DNA from: Vogesella indigofera
Lineage (GTDB): Bacteria; Pseudomonadota; Gammaproteobacteria; Burkholderiales; Chromobacteriaceae
NCBI RefSeq assembly: GCF_028548395.1
Contig: NZ_JAQQLA010000001.1
Location: 299,675-363,674 of the forward strand
Direction of reading: 5' to 3'
Length of the DNA stretch: 64,000 nt
Shown: piece after piece, positions 37,430 to 46,317 of the stretch
Layout of the letters: every line of letters begins with the position of its first letter
Numbering within the stretch: the stretch's first letter is position 1
Notes under the pieces: generated by a model
The model's input: the letters and a program-made list of their open reading frames with translations, nothing else
Database searches by the model: none
Told to the model about the DNA's origin: nothing
Made by a program: the position numbers and the translations under genes

Positions 37430-38223
37430 TGCTGGTCAACGGCCAGCCCGGCGACAGCATCAGTGCCGGCGACCGCGGCCTAGCCTACGGCGATGGCATC
37501 TACCGCACGCTGGAAGCCCGGCATGGTACGCCGCTGCTGTGGCACTGGCAGTGGCAAAGGTTGGCCGCAGACTGCACCGCGCTGCGCCTGCCGTGCCCGG
37601 ACGAGGCGCTGCTGCTGCGCGAGATCGCCAGCGTTACGGCCAAGCTTGAACGTGCAGTGGTCAAGATCGTGCTCACCCGCGGCGTCGGCCAACGCGGCTA
37701 TGCAATGCCGGCAGCGTGCATGCCGACGCGCATCGTCAGCGCCAGCACTTGGGCGGGTTACCCGGCCGAGCGCGCGGCACTGGGCATCGCCGCCCGCTGG
37801 TGCGACACGCGGCTGGCAATCCAGCCGAGTCTGGCCGGCATCAAGCACCTCAATCGCCTGGAAAACGTGCTGGCGCGCAGCGAATGGACGGACCCGGCCA
37901 TCGCCGAAGGGCTGATGCTGGACATGGACGGCACGGTGGTGGAGGGCATCATGAGCAACCTGTTCATCGTGCGTGCCGGCGAGCTGATCACCCCGCTGCT
38001 GGACCGCTGCGGCGTGTCCGGCGCCATGCGCGCCTGCGTGATCGACACGGCGGCCAACCTCGGCCTGCACGTGCGCGAGGTGCGGCTGTCACCGGATGAG
38101 GTCATGGCCGCGGACGAAGCCTTCGTCTGCAACAGCCTGGCCGGCATCTGGCCGCTGCGGCAGCTGGCAGAGCGGCAGTGGCAGCCCGGCGCGCTGACCC
38201 GTCGCCTGCAGCAGCTGATCTGA
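37429..38223 (+). CDS. pabC: Aminodeoxychorismate lyase (PabC)
   Basis: 264-residue fold-type IV PLP enzyme releasing p-aminobenzoate from aminodeoxychorismate. Opening ISAGDRGLAYGDGIYRT, PLP lysine in SLAGIKHLNRLENVLAR and EGIMSNLFIV are typical. It starts inside the pabB stop codon, giving tight coupling of the two folate enzymes. An exact 11-mer at 37559 codes Arg-Leu-Ala-Ala. Confidence 0.93.
   Translation: MLVNGQPGDSISAGDRGLAYGDGIYRTLEARHGTPLLWHWQWQRLAADCTALRLPCPDEALLLREIASVTAKLERAVVKIVLTRGVGQRGYAMPAACMPTRIVSASTWAGYPAERAALGIAARWCDTRLAIQPSLAGIKHLNRLENVLARSEWTDPAIAEGLMLDMDGTVVEGIMSNLFIVRAGELITPLLDRCGVSGAMRACVIDTAANLGLHVREVRLSPDEVMAADEAFVCNSLAGIWPLRQLAERQWQPGALTRRLQQLI
37559..37569 (+). 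repeat. Dispersed 11-mer
   Basis: Exact copy in pabC, preceded by AA, read as Arg-Leu-Ala-Ala. Confidence 0.6.
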
Positions 38224-38320
38224 GCTATCGCCGGCGGCTAGCGCTGGCCGGCACCCACCATTCCCCTGAACTGAGCCTTGCCTCACGGCTGTTCACCGCC
38301 ATGCCCTTGGTGATACGGAC

Positions 38321-38950
38321 TCAGTGCCATCCCGCCAGTGTGCGCCACGCCAGCAGCAGCGCAAAGCCGATCAGCAGCACGCCGCAGGCCTTGTCGACCA
38401 GCAGCTGCCCGCGTGCGCCCAGCCGCGATAGCAGCCGGCCGCCACCGTAGGCCAGCAGCAGCCACCACAGCGCCGAGCCGGCAAACACGCCCACCACCAT
38501 CAGCACGCTGTCGGCCAGCGATGGCGTGCGCGCGCCGGCCAGTCCGGCGAAGATGGCGATGAAGGACAGGATGGTCATCGGGTTGGTCAGCGTCAGCGCC
38601 AGCGCGCTGCTGTAGGCGCGCGGTAGGCTGTGCGCACCGGCGGCACGGGCGGCGTGGCTGGCCGCGTCGCGGCGCAGGGTGGCGATGCCCAGATACAGCA
38701 GCAGCACGCAGCCGGCCAGCGCCAGCGGTGTCGCCAGCCGCGTCAGCAGCGCGATCAGCGTGCCGAGGCCGGCGGCACCGATCGCGGCGTAGATGGCGTC
38801 GGCGGTGGCGGCGCCCAGCCCGGTGACAAAGCCGGTGGCCGCGCCCTGGCGCAGCGTGCGCTCGATGCACAACAAACCCACCGGCCCGACCGGCGCGGCA
38901 ATCGCCAGCCCGATGAGGGCTGCTTCGACAAATAAATAGCTGCTTTGCAT
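38321..38950 (-). CDS. LysE/RhtB-family amino-acid exporter
   Basis: 209-residue membrane protein of the LysE translocator family. The opening IGLAIAAPVGPVGLLCIERTL has the conserved PVGP, and LALTLTNPMTILSFIAIFAGL is the typical NP-containing segment; about six transmembrane helices. Divergent from an Lrp/AsnC gene, a common regulator-exporter pairing, so amino-acid efflux controlled by that regulator is likely. Substrate unknown. Confidence 0.88.
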   Translation of the reverse strand: MQSSYLFVEAALIGLAIAAPVGPVGLLCIERTLRQGAATGFVTGLGAATADAIYAAIGAAGLGTLIALLTRLATPLALAGCVLLLYLGIATLRRDAASHAARAAGAHSLPRAYSSALALTLTNPMTILSFIAIFAGLAGARTPSLADSVLMVVGVFAGSALWWLLLAYGGGRLLSRLGARGQLLVDKACGVLLIGFALLLAWRTLAGWH

Positions 38951-39075
38951 GGCGTCTGGCTCCTCGATGTGATGCCCTAGTGTGCGACGGCGCCGCCGCG
39001 CGCGCCATGAGCTATCTTCGCCAGAATGCGATGTCGGGTTTATATTCTTAGGCCAAACAGCAGAAAGGCTTGCAA

Positions 39076-39519
39076 ATGGAAGTGGATGGCAAATCGTGGC
39101 TGATCCTGCAGGCGTTGCAGGACAATGCGCGGCAATCGCTGACCGAACTGGCGCAGACGGTAGGGCTGTCCGTGCCGGCGGTATCGGAGCGGGTGAAACG
39201 GCTGGAAGAGGCGGGGGTGATCAGTGGCTACCATGCCGTGGTGGCGCCGCTGAAGGCCGGCTTTGCGCTGTCGGCGCTGGTCGGCATCACCGTGCCGCAG
39301 CCGGCGAAGAAGATGCTGCTGGAAAGGTTGGCCGCAATGGCGGAGGTGCAGGAGTGTCACCATGTGACCGGCGTCGACTCCTACGTCTTTCGCGTGCTGG
39401 CGCGCGACGTGTCACATCTGGAGCTGCTGGTATCGCGGCTGAACGATCTGGGCGAAACGCGCACCAGCATCATCCTGTCCACACCGCTCAGTAACCGCCC
39501 GGTGCTGCCGCCGCGTTAA
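39076..39519 (+). CDS. Lrp/AsnC-family transcriptional regulator
   Basis: 147 residues. The N-terminal helix-turn-helix (SLTELAQTVGLSVPAVSERVKRLEE) and C-terminal RAM ligand domain (VQECHHVTGVDSYVFRV) are visible. ATG at 39076 with AGAAAGG upstream. Divergent from the LysE exporter across 125 bp, which it likely controls in response to an amino acid. An exact dispersed 11-mer at 39326 codes Arg-Leu-Ala-Ala. Confidence 0.92.
   Translation: MEVDGKSWLILQALQDNARQSLTELAQTVGLSVPAVSERVKRLEEAGVISGYHAVVAPLKAGFALSALVGITVPQPAKKMLLERLAAMAEVQECHHVTGVDSYVFRVLARDVSHLELLVSRLNDLGETRTSIILSTPLSNRPVLPPR
39326..39336 (+). repeat. Dispersed 11-mer
   Basis: Exact copy in the Lrp-type gene, preceded by AA, read as Arg-Leu-Ala-Ala. 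Confidence 0.6.
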
Positions 39520-39894
39520 GGGGGAGCAGGTGATCTTTCCTAGGAGGATGGATGCCTGCTATCAACCCGAAGCTGCCCGATGCTTATGTGGAGTTAGAGC
39601 ACGGTTCCTCGGCCAAGACGGACTCTTCCCACGTGAATAAAAATGGCTGCTTTTTAACTGAAAGCAGCCATTCCTTATTGTTTCCCTCGTAAACCATTGT
39701 AGTAAGGCTTACACCTCAGATCCGGTGCGCTGGCGGTCCTCCAAAACTGCTCCAAATGCGCACCAGACCGCTACCAATGGACCTGATTGTGACCGTTACC
39801 GGATGGTAAGAAGCGTACCGACCATGGGGGCATATCAGAGAGGGGTAGTGGTGAATACGATTACCAATTAGACCACTCTCTGTGGTGATTAAGA
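39520..39894. other. Noncoding region between two gene ends
   Basis: 375 bp without a convincing gene. AGGAGG at 39542 precedes ATGs opening frames of only 30 and 46 codons. It contains the minus-strand terminator at 39636-39672. The stretch 39715-39890 shows no clear motif. Confidence 0.55.
39636..39672 (-). terminator. Rho-independent terminator for the minus-strand hypothetical gene
   Basis: Read on the minus strand, AATGGCTGCTTT pairs with AAAGCAGCCATT and is followed by TTTTATTC. Confidence 0.6.
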
Positions 39895-41079
39895 TCAGCC
39901 TTGGCTACGCACCAATGCCCGCCTCGTTACAATGGACTGATACAGCGTGGCGGCAGCCTGTTGAGCGGCGGCATCCTCATCGGCGCCGATTGGTTTCAGC
40001 CTCACGCCGTCCCGTCCCTCGACGTAGAGCGGGCCTCCGATATCATCGTCGTAGTTTGAACCATCTTCGTGGAAAGCCCGATATTCATCTTTGGAAAGAT
40101 CGGTGCCTAGAAGTTTGGCAAGGTAGAACCAGGTCCAGCACTGTGGTTGGTCGCCTATATCATAGGTTTCGATCAGTTCGCGCATGGCAACGGTGTTACC
40201 TTGCTCTGAGGCTTTCGTTTTCCATCGCCAAGCATGCATGTGTAAACCGAGATTCTCAGCAATATCCGCCGCGCGGGTTGCGTCAACGCTTTCGGAGTAG
40301 GTACTCAATTTCTCGAAGAAGGACGGGTCGTCAAAACGCTCCGCCATTTCGAGTAAGGCTGCTTCATGGGCCTGTGCGCCTGCCGCGCGCAAGTGGTGTT
40401 CGTACTTTTCTGAATCACTGAGCATGGCTGCATATGATTCTGCCCATTCCTTTTGGACGCCGGAAAGTACTCGGCCGTTACGCTCTTCGTTGTACCAATA
40501 GTCGCTACCCATTCTAGTTTTATTGTCGGGGTCATAGGACGAACCGTAGATGAGCGCTAGAGCATAGTGGGCGTCAGCATTGCCCTTTTCCGCAACATCT
40601 GTCAGTCCATCTAGCAAGACGGGGGTGACGATAAACTCGAAATCCGGCCACGAACTATCGATATCTTCTTCAGCATCTTCCGCATCATCATCAAACTCAT
40701 CGAGTTCAAGATCATCCACTCTGCTGGTTTCATACACTCCGTAGGTTTCATATTGTAGATACGCTACGATATCTGCAATGCGGATGACGCCGATATCTTG
40801 ATCTGCGAGATAGTTCGAGAGGGTCGGAACAAGCTTGAGCGCAGTTTCCGGTGGGTAGTCGAGTTCTAGGCAGCGGCGCCCGGCCGATTCAGCATACTTG
40901 GTCGAGTGGCGGCTAGGGACTCCACCTTGCGTGAAAATGTGCTTAGCACATAAGGATGCGTAGGAATTGAAACCGAAGGCGGCGGCCAGTAGTTCGTAAA
41001 CGTGGCTGCGCTTGAAGATGGTACCGGTTTGGGCTTGAAGATGTTGCTGCGTTTCGAATGCCAGTTGCTTGATCGTCAT
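39895..41079 (-). CDS. Conserved hypothetical protein with TPR/Sel1-like helices
   Basis: 394 residues, cytoplasmic. The N-terminus (FKRSHVYELLAAAFGFNSYASLCA) resembles a short helical domain found at the start of many proteins of mobile elements and plasmids. A very acidic linker lies around residues 120-145 (DDLELDEFDDDAEDAEED). The C-terminal half has helical repeats suggestive of TPR/Sel1 (NADAHYALALIYGSSY, GNTVAMRELIETYDIG). ATG at 41079 with AAAGG upstream; a TTG at 41085 is possible. Monocistronic with its own terminator. Function unknown. Confidence 0.7.
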   Translation of the reverse strand: MTIKQLAFETQQHLQAQTGTIFKRSHVYELLAAAFGFNSYASLCAKHIFTQGGVPSRHSTKYAESAGRRCLELDYPPETALKLVPTLSNYLADQDIGVIRIADIVAYLQYETYGVYETSRVDDLELDEFDDDAEDAEEDIDSSWPDFEFIVTPVLLDGLTDVAEKGNADAHYALALIYGSSYDPDNKTRMGSDYWYNEERNGRVLSGVQKEWAESYAAMLSDSEKYEHHLRAAGAQAHEAALLEMAERFDDPSFFEKLSTYSESVDATRAADIAENLGLHMHAWRWKTKASEQGNTVAMRELIETYDIGDQPQCWTWFYLAKLLGTDLSKDEYRAFHEDGSNYDDDIGGPLYVEGRDGVRLKPIGADEDAAAQQAAATLYQSIVTRRALVRSQG

Positions 41080-41402
41080 GATCAACCTTTCCTGTAAACC
41101 TCATCGATTCGGGTCAGGTGCACGCGTTTAAGTCCCCGACGACGAGGCTCAAAAGAGAAGGTCTATTTGGATATGACGGTCGTTGCTGTATTGCCTGTTT
41201 TTACTCGCGTGCAAGTAGGGTGGGCACCTGCGGTCATTCTAGCGGCAGAGGTGTGAGACAGTCTACATCCTTGTCGAGTAATACGAGCGGCTGATGTTGG
41301 AGGCTGCCCCCGGAGAGGGGGGGACATCGCGTACGTGCTGGCTGATGCCAGCTGGTTCACGATTGGTGGTGCGATTCACAGCTTTGGCCGACGACGCGCC
41401 CC
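41080..41402. other. Noncoding upstream region
   Basis: About 320 bp between the hypothetical gene and the hairpin ending the phosphonate-type operon. No open frame with a ribosome site; no operator recognised. It presumably holds the promoter of the minus-strand gene at 39895-41079. Confidence 0.5.
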
Positions 41403-41446
41403 AAAACGATGCGGCCAACCTTTCCCAAGGTTGGCCGCATCGTTTT
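41403..41446. terminator. Bidirectional terminator built from two inverted 11-mer motifs
   Basis: A perfect 20-bp stem (41403-41422 and 41427-41446) with loop TCCC. Each arm contains the dispersed 11-mer (TGCGGCCAACC at 41410, GGTTGGCCGCA at 41429) extended by CGTTTT, giving a T-tract on either strand. It follows the stop of the permease gene on the minus strand. Confidence 0.8.
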
Positions 41447-41462
41447 CAAGACAGCAGGCAGG

Positions 41463-43034
41463 TTATTGCAGCCGTTGTCGCAGCCAGCGGCTGAAGCTTT
41501 CCACCCCCCACGACAGCAGCAGCATGGCCAGGATCAGCGTGGCGGCGTTGGACAGCTGGAACAGCGACAGCGCCAGATACAGCTGCTGGCCGAGGCCGCC
41601 GGCACCGACCAGGCCCAGGATGGCGGCGATGCGGATATTGTTTTCCCAGCGGTACAGGGTGTAGGCCAGCCACTGCGGCAGCGCCTGCGGCAGCAGGCCG
41701 TAGCACAGGCAGGCGAGGCGGCCGGCGCCGCTGTGGCGCAGTGCGGCTTCCGCGTCCGGCGGCGTGTTTTCCAGCGTCTGCGCGAACAGCCGGCCCAGCA
41801 CGCCGCTGGTGTGCACCGCCAGTGCCAGTACGCCGGCGGCTGGGCCGAGGCCGAGCGCCAGCACCGCCAGCGCGCCCCACAGCAGATCCGGCGTGCCGCG
41901 CAGGAAATTGAGCAGCAGTTGCACCGGCGGGCGCAGCCAGCGCGGGCCGCGGTTGCTGGCCGGCAACGCCAGCAGCGCGCCGCCGATGAAGGCCAGCGCG
42001 CTGCCCAGTGCCGATACCAGCAGCGTTTCCAGCACGCCGCTGCCGACCTGGACGAGGAAGTCGCCGCGCAAGGTTGGCCGCAGGAATTCCTGGGCGAAGC
42101 GCCACAGCCCGGCGACATCGAACGGTGCCTCGCGCCATTGTGGCCACAGCCACAGCAGCGACAGTGTCAGCAGCAACAGCGTGCCGGCGGCCAGCGCGGC
42201 GCCACCGGCGCGGCTGTGGATGGCGGCGCGGCTGACACGGCTGACGCCTTCGGTCAGCGCCACCAGCGCGGCGAACAGCAGCAGCAGGCTGCCGACTTCG
42301 CCGCCGTTCAGCATCCGCATCGAGGTATCCAGCAGCAGGCCGAGGCCGCCGGCGCCGACAAAGCCCATCACCGCCGAGGCGCGGATCGCGCATTCCCAGC
42401 GGTAGACGCTGTAGCTGATCAGCTCGGTCGCCGCCTGCGGCAGCAGCGCGTAGCCGAAGATGGCCAGCCGCGACGCCCCGCTGGCGGCCAGTGCCGCCGC
42501 GGCCTGCGGCGGCTGCGATTCCAGGATTTCGGCGTAGACCTTGCCCAGCATGCCGCCGTAGGCCAGCCCCAGCGCCAGCACCGCCGGCAGGCTGCCCAGT
42601 CCGGCGGCGCGCACCAGCAACAGCGCCCACACCAGGTCCGGCACGCCGCGCAGCACGATCAGCACGCCGCGCAGCAGGCGTTGCAGCCATTGCCAGCCGC
42701 GGGCCGGCGCGTCGCCGCACAGGCGGTCGCGGTCCAGCGCGCGGCTGGTCAACAGCGCCAGCGGCAGGCCGAGCAACACCGCCAGCGCGAGGCCACTGCT
42801 GGCAATCGCCAGCGTGGTGGCGGTTTCGCGCAGCATGTCGCGCAGGAAGGTGCCGTCACGGCTGGGCGGGAAGAAGTCAGCGACAAAGCGCCACAGCGTG
42901 CCGGCGGTGTCGCCATCGGCCAGCAGCAGCGGGTTGAAGCCGGTGTAGGCCATCGCCGCCAGCAGCAACAGCGGCGTGGCGAAGAGGCCGGCCAGCCGCG
43001 ATGCGCGGGCCGGGTCGTGCAGGCTGCTTAGCAT
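41463..43034 (-). CDS. phnE: PhnE-type ABC permease, tandemly duplicated
   Basis: 523 residues, twice the usual PhnE length. Each half has a complete binding-protein-dependent permease domain with about six helices and its own coupling-loop region (ILESQPPQAAAALAASGASR; TLENTPPDAEAALRHSGAGR), plus a repeated GFVGAGGLG/GLVGAGGLG motif. The single gene thus supplies both membrane subunits. It overlaps the ATPase gene by 7 bp. Substrate is a phosphonate, phosphite or, from the binding protein, possibly selenate-type oxyanion. Confidence 0.85.
   Translation of the reverse strand: MLSSLHDPARASRLAGLFATPLLLLAAMAYTGFNPLLLADGDTAGTLWRFVADFFPPSRDGTFLRDMLRETATTLAIASSGLALAVLLGLPLALLTSRALDRDRLCGDAPARGWQWLQRLLRGVLIVLRGVPDLVWALLLVRAAGLGSLPAVLALGLAYGGMLGKVYAEILESQPPQAAAALAASGASRLAIFGYALLPQAATELISYSVYRWECAIRASAVMGFVGAGGLGLLLDTSMRMLNGGEVGSLLLLFAALVALTEGVSRVSRAAIHSRAGGAALAAGTLLLLTLSLLWLWPQWREAPFDVAGLWRFAQEFLRPTLRGDFLVQVGSGVLETLLVSALGSALAFIGGALLALPASNRGPRWLRPPVQLLLNFLRGTPDLLWGALAVLALGLGPAAGVLALAVHTSGVLGRLFAQTLENTPPDAEAALRHSGAGRLACLCYGLLPQALPQWLAYTLYRWENNIRIAAILGLVGAGGLGQQLYLALSLFQLSNAATLILAMLLLSWGVESFSRWLRQRLQ
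42072..42082 (+). repeat. Dispersed 11-mer
   Basis: Exact copy antisense within phnE, preceded by AA. Confidence 0.6.
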
Positions 43035-43822
43035 GGTGCGATCCGGATGCCGCTGCCGAGTGCCGGCTCGTCGGCGGTGGCCGGCTGTTCGCCGGCGTAC
43101 AGCGCCGCCAGCAGCGGCGGGGTGACCTCGGCGCGCGGCAGGTCGAAGGCGATGCGGCCGTCACGCAGGCCGATCAGGCGCGGGAAGTGGGCCAGCGCCA
43201 GCTCGACCGAGTGCAGGCTGACCAGCAGTGTGGCGTGGCGCTGGCGCGCATCGGCGCACAGCAACGCAACGGTGTCGTCGGCCAGGCGCGGGTCGAGCGC
43301 CGACACCGGCTCGTCGGCCAGCAGCAGTTCCGGGCGCTGGTACAGCACGCGGGCGATGCCGACGCGCTGGCGCTGGCCGCCGGACAGGCGGTCGCAGCGC
43401 TGCCACAACTTGTCGCCCAGCTGCACCCGTTGCAGCGCGTCGCGGATGGCGGCGACATCCTGCGGCCACAGCAGGCGGCGCAGTGCGGCCAACGTTGATA
43501 GCTGCCCCAGCTGGCCGGCGCCGATCGCGGTGACCACCCGCTGCAGCGCCGGCAGCGGCGGATGCTGGTACACGCTGCCGATGCGGCTGCGCAGCCGGCG
43601 CAGTGCCGGCGCGCGTAGCTGCCACGGATCCTGCCCCAGTAGCTGTACGCTGCCACCGTCGGGACGGTGGCAGCTATTGGCCAGCAGCAGCAGCGACGAT
43701 TTGCCGGCGCCGGACGGGCCGATCAGCGCCACCTGCTCGCCCTGCGCCAGTTGCAGCGACAGCGGCTGCAGGATGCGGCTGCCGCCCAGGCTCAGGCTGG
43801 CCGCGTCAAAACGCAGACTCAT
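43028..43822 (-). CDS. phnC: Phosphonate-type ABC transporter ATP-binding protein
   Basis: 264-residue ATPase with Walker A GPSGAGKSS, signature LSGGQRQRVGIARVL and Walker B LLLADEPVSALD. It energises the adjacent double permease. ATG at 43822 overlaps the binding-protein stop by 4 bp (ATGA). The frame continues upstream only as antisense-like sequence over the binding-protein gene. Confidence 0.88.
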   Translation of the reverse strand: MSLRFDAASLSLGGSRILQPLSLQLAQGEQVALIGPSGAGKSSLLLLANSCHRPDGGSVQLLGQDPWQLRAPALRRLRSRIGSVYQHPPLPALQRVVTAIGAGQLGQLSTLAALRRLLWPQDVAAIRDALQRVQLGDKLWQRCDRLSGGQRQRVGIARVLYQRPELLLADEPVSALDPRLADDTVALLCADARQRHATLLVSLHSVELALAHFPRLIGLRDGRIAFDLPRAEVTPPLLAALYAGEQPATADEPALGSGIRIAPC

Positions 43823-44664
43823 TGCAGCAGACCGGCTTCCTTGGCGGCGGCTTCGATGCCCTTGTAGTTGGCGGCCTTGGTCGGGATGAACTTGCTGGCG
43901 CGTTGCAGATCGAGAATGGCCTTGTGCTCGGGGTTGGCCGCGTTCAGCTTCAGGAACGCCTGCTGGATTTTCTGCTGCAGGCCCTTGTCCAGCGTGCCGC
44001 GCACCGTCCAGTTGTAGTCGAAGTACGGCGGGGTGGTGCCCAGCAGCTTGACCTTGCTCTGGTCGACCTTGCCGGCCTCGACCAGCTTGTCCCACACCGA
44101 GGCGTTCAGCACGCCGGCGTCGACCTTGCCGGAGGCCACCCAGGCCACGGTGGCGTCATGCGCGCCGGAGTAGCCGACGCTCTTGAAGAAGGTTTCCGGC
44201 TTGATGTGCTGCTTTTGCAGGAAGTAGCGCGGCATCAGGTGGCCGGAGGTGGACGAGGCGGAGCCGAAGGCAAAGCTCTTGCCCTTCAGCTGCTGCAGCT
44301 TGCTGATGCCGCTGTCGGCGTTGACGATGTATTTGGAGGTGAAGCGCGAGTCTTCCTCGCGCTGCACCAACGGCACCACCTTGCCGCGCTGGCTGGCCTG
44401 CACGAAGGTGAAGCCGCCCAGCCACGCCATGTCGATCTGGTCGGCGTTGAGCGCGGTGACCACCGCGGCGTAGTCGCTGACCGGCACGAACTGCACCTTC
44501 ATGCCCAGCTCTTTTTCCAGGTACTGGCCCAGCGGCGCAAACTTGCGCTGCAGCTCTGTCGGGGCTTCGTCGGGAATGGCGGAGACTTTCAGCAGCGCTT
44601 CGGCGTGGGACAGGGCTGCGGCGGCCAGCAGCAGGCCTGCCACGGACAGTTTGGCAATGTTCAT
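43819..44664 (-). CDS. phnD: PhnD-family ABC transporter substrate-binding protein
   Basis: 281 residues with signal peptide (NIAKLSVAGLLLAAAALSHA). LKVSAIPDEAPTELQRKFAPLG, DMAWLGGFTFVQA and GSASSTSGHLMPRYFL resemble the PhnD-related group annotated as putative selenate or oxyanion binding proteins more than classical PhnD. That assignment rests on recalled family sequence. First gene of the D-C-E operon. ATG at 44664 chosen so that the signal peptide is N-terminal; the frame continues to 44724. Confidence 0.83.
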   Translation of the reverse strand: MNIAKLSVAGLLLAAAALSHAEALLKVSAIPDEAPTELQRKFAPLGQYLEKELGMKVQFVPVSDYAAVVTALNADQIDMAWLGGFTFVQASQRGKVVPLVQREEDSRFTSKYIVNADSGISKLQQLKGKSFAFGSASSTSGHLMPRYFLQKQHIKPETFFKSVGYSGAHDATVAWVASGKVDAGVLNASVWDKLVEAGKVDQSKVKLLGTTPPYFDYNWTVRGTLDKGLQQKIQQAFLKLNAANPEHKAILDLQRASKFIPTKAANYKGIEAAAKEAGLLQ

Positions 44665-44858
44665 GAGCGGATCATCCTTCGGGTTGGGCGGACAACAGGC
44701 CGCCACCATCAAAAAAGCAGTCACGCGGACTGCTCGGGGCAGGCGGACGATAAGCCGCCAAAGTGGCTGTATTTTATGTCAGATCGGCGCGTGCGCCTAA
44801 TCGCAGCAGCATAAAGCAGGTGCTGGCTGGCCGGGAATCTGGCCGTGTGTGGGGCGCT

Positions 44859-44869
44859 TGCGGCCAACC
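44859..44869 (-). repeat. Dispersed 11-mer, minus orientation, intergenic
   Basis: Exact copy 48 bp past the lipoprotein stop codon, extended to AAGGTTGGCCGCA. Confidence 0.6.
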
Positions 44870-44916
44870 TTGCCGCGGGCAAGGCCGAGACGGCGCGGCC
44901 AGATGTAGGGCGGGCG

Positions 44917-45261
44917 TCAGTCGACGCGGTAGCGGATCCAGCCGCGTGCCTGCAGGCAGCTGCGGTACAGGTCGTCGCGCGCACTTTCGTTGATGTCGTA
45001 GCTCTCGGTTTCGGCGTCCTGCCAGTACGGCAGCGTGCGGCTGCAGCGGGTGCCGGCGGGCGAACAGAACCAGGATGGGGCGAAGCGTGGCGGCCGGGTG
45101 ATGCGCTCGCCCGCCAGCGGCGGGAAGGCCTGCGCCGCTTCTTTCTTGCACTGGAAGCTGTCTTCGTCAAAGTTGGCATCGTAGCGGGTGGCGTGGCGCC
45201 ACTGGTAAGTGGCGCAGGCGCTGAGCAGCGCGAGGCTCAGCAGCACAAGCAGGCGGTTCAT
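44917..45261 (-). CDS. Small putative lipoprotein
   Basis: 114 residues. Lipoprotein signal with lipobox LLSAC (Cys16) after a hydrophobic stretch. The mature part has three further cysteines (QCKKEA, WFCSPAGTRC) and YRSCLQARGW, a pattern seen in small outer-membrane lipoproteins of unknown function. Monocistronic; divergent from the amino-acid transporter operon. A dispersed 11-mer lies just past its stop at 44859. Confidence 0.8.
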   Translation of the reverse strand: MNRLLVLLSLALLSACATYQWRHATRYDANFDEDSFQCKKEAAQAFPPLAGERITRPPRFAPSWFCSPAGTRCSRTLPYWQDAETESYDINESARDDLYRSCLQARGWIRYRVD

Positions 45262-45437
45262 GAGGGTGTCCCGTGGCGCAATGCCGATACCCTCAGTTTA
45301 GCCCGTCGCGCTGCCGGCGTGGCCGGGCGGCGGTTATTCCTTTGGTGGATAAAGAATACAAAATTCATTGGTTTGTATGGCTTTGTCATCGTTTTATGAT
45401 GAGCCATCTTCTCGTGACCCCTGAATGAAAGCCGACC

Positions 45438-46241
45438 ATGAAACTCAAACTGACCCTGGCCCTGCTGCTGGCCGCTACCTCTACCTCCGCGCTGGCCGAC
45501 CGCCTCGACGACATCAAGAAAGCCGGCGTGCTGCGTGTCGCCGCCTTCGACAGCAACCCGCCGTTCGGCTTCCTCGATGCGCAAAGTCGCCAGATCAGCG
45601 GGCTGGATGTGGACGTGGCGCGCCACATCGCCGGCAAGATCGGCGTCAAGCTGGAGCTGGTGCCGACCAATCCGGCCAACCGCATTCCGCTGCTGGTGTC
45701 GGGCAAGGCCGACCTGATTGCGGCCAACTTCACCGTGACACCGGATCGCGCCAAGCAGGTCGATTTCAGCCTGCCGTACTTTGCCTCCGGCCAGCAGTTC
45801 ATCAGCCGCAAGGGCACGCTGGCCACGCCGGCACAGCTGGCCGGCCTGCGCGTGGGCGCGGACAAGGGCACCACGCAAGAGATCACGCTGCGCGAGAAAT
45901 ACCCGGCCACCAAGGTGGTGTCCTACGACGACACGCCGCTGGCGTTTGCCGCGCTGCGTAACGGCAACGTGACCGCGATCACCCAGGACGGCTCCAAGCT
46001 GGCCGCCCTGCTGGCCAATGCGCCGGACAAGGACAAGTACGAGATCGCACCGTTTACGCTGACCCGCGAATTCCAGGCCATCGGCCTGCCCAAGGGCGAG
46101 GCGCGGCTGGTGAAGGTGGTCAACGAGGTGCTGCTGGGGCTGGAGAAAAACGGCGAAGCGAAAAAGATCTACGACCACTGGTTCGGCCCGGGCACCAAGG
46201 CGCCGCTGCCGCGTGACTTCCGGATCGGCGACAAGGCCTGA
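45438..46241 (+). CDS. Polar amino-acid ABC transporter substrate-binding protein
   Basis: 267 residues with signal peptide (KLKLTLALLLAATSTSALA) and the family-3 solute-binding fold: LRVAAFDSNPPFGFLD, GLDVDVARHIAGKIG and ANFTVTPDRAKQVDFSLPY. It captures a polar amino acid for the two permeases downstream. First gene of the operon. Specific ligand not readable. Confidence 0.92.
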   Translation: MKLKLTLALLLAATSTSALADRLDDIKKAGVLRVAAFDSNPPFGFLDAQSRQISGLDVDVARHIAGKIGVKLELVPTNPANRIPLLVSGKADLIAANFTVTPDRAKQVDFSLPYFASGQQFISRKGTLATPAQLAGLRVGADKGTTQEITLREKYPATKVVSYDDTPLAFAALRNGNVTAITQDGSKLAALLANAPDKDKYEIAPFTLTREFQAIGLPKGEARLVKVVNEVLLGLEKNGEAKKIYDHWFGPGTKAPLPRDFRIGDKA

Positions 46242-46317
46242 TCCGCCGCGGATTCGGGTGTCAATCACGGCCGCCGGGCTTGCCTGGCGGCTTTTCTTTG
46301 CTGAGAGGGAGTAAATC

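Noticed and set aside
39548..39690. 30- and 46-codon frames behind AGGAGG at 39542
   Set aside because: Good ribosome site, but products are short, unlike any known family, and run into a hairpin. Kept only as noncoding.
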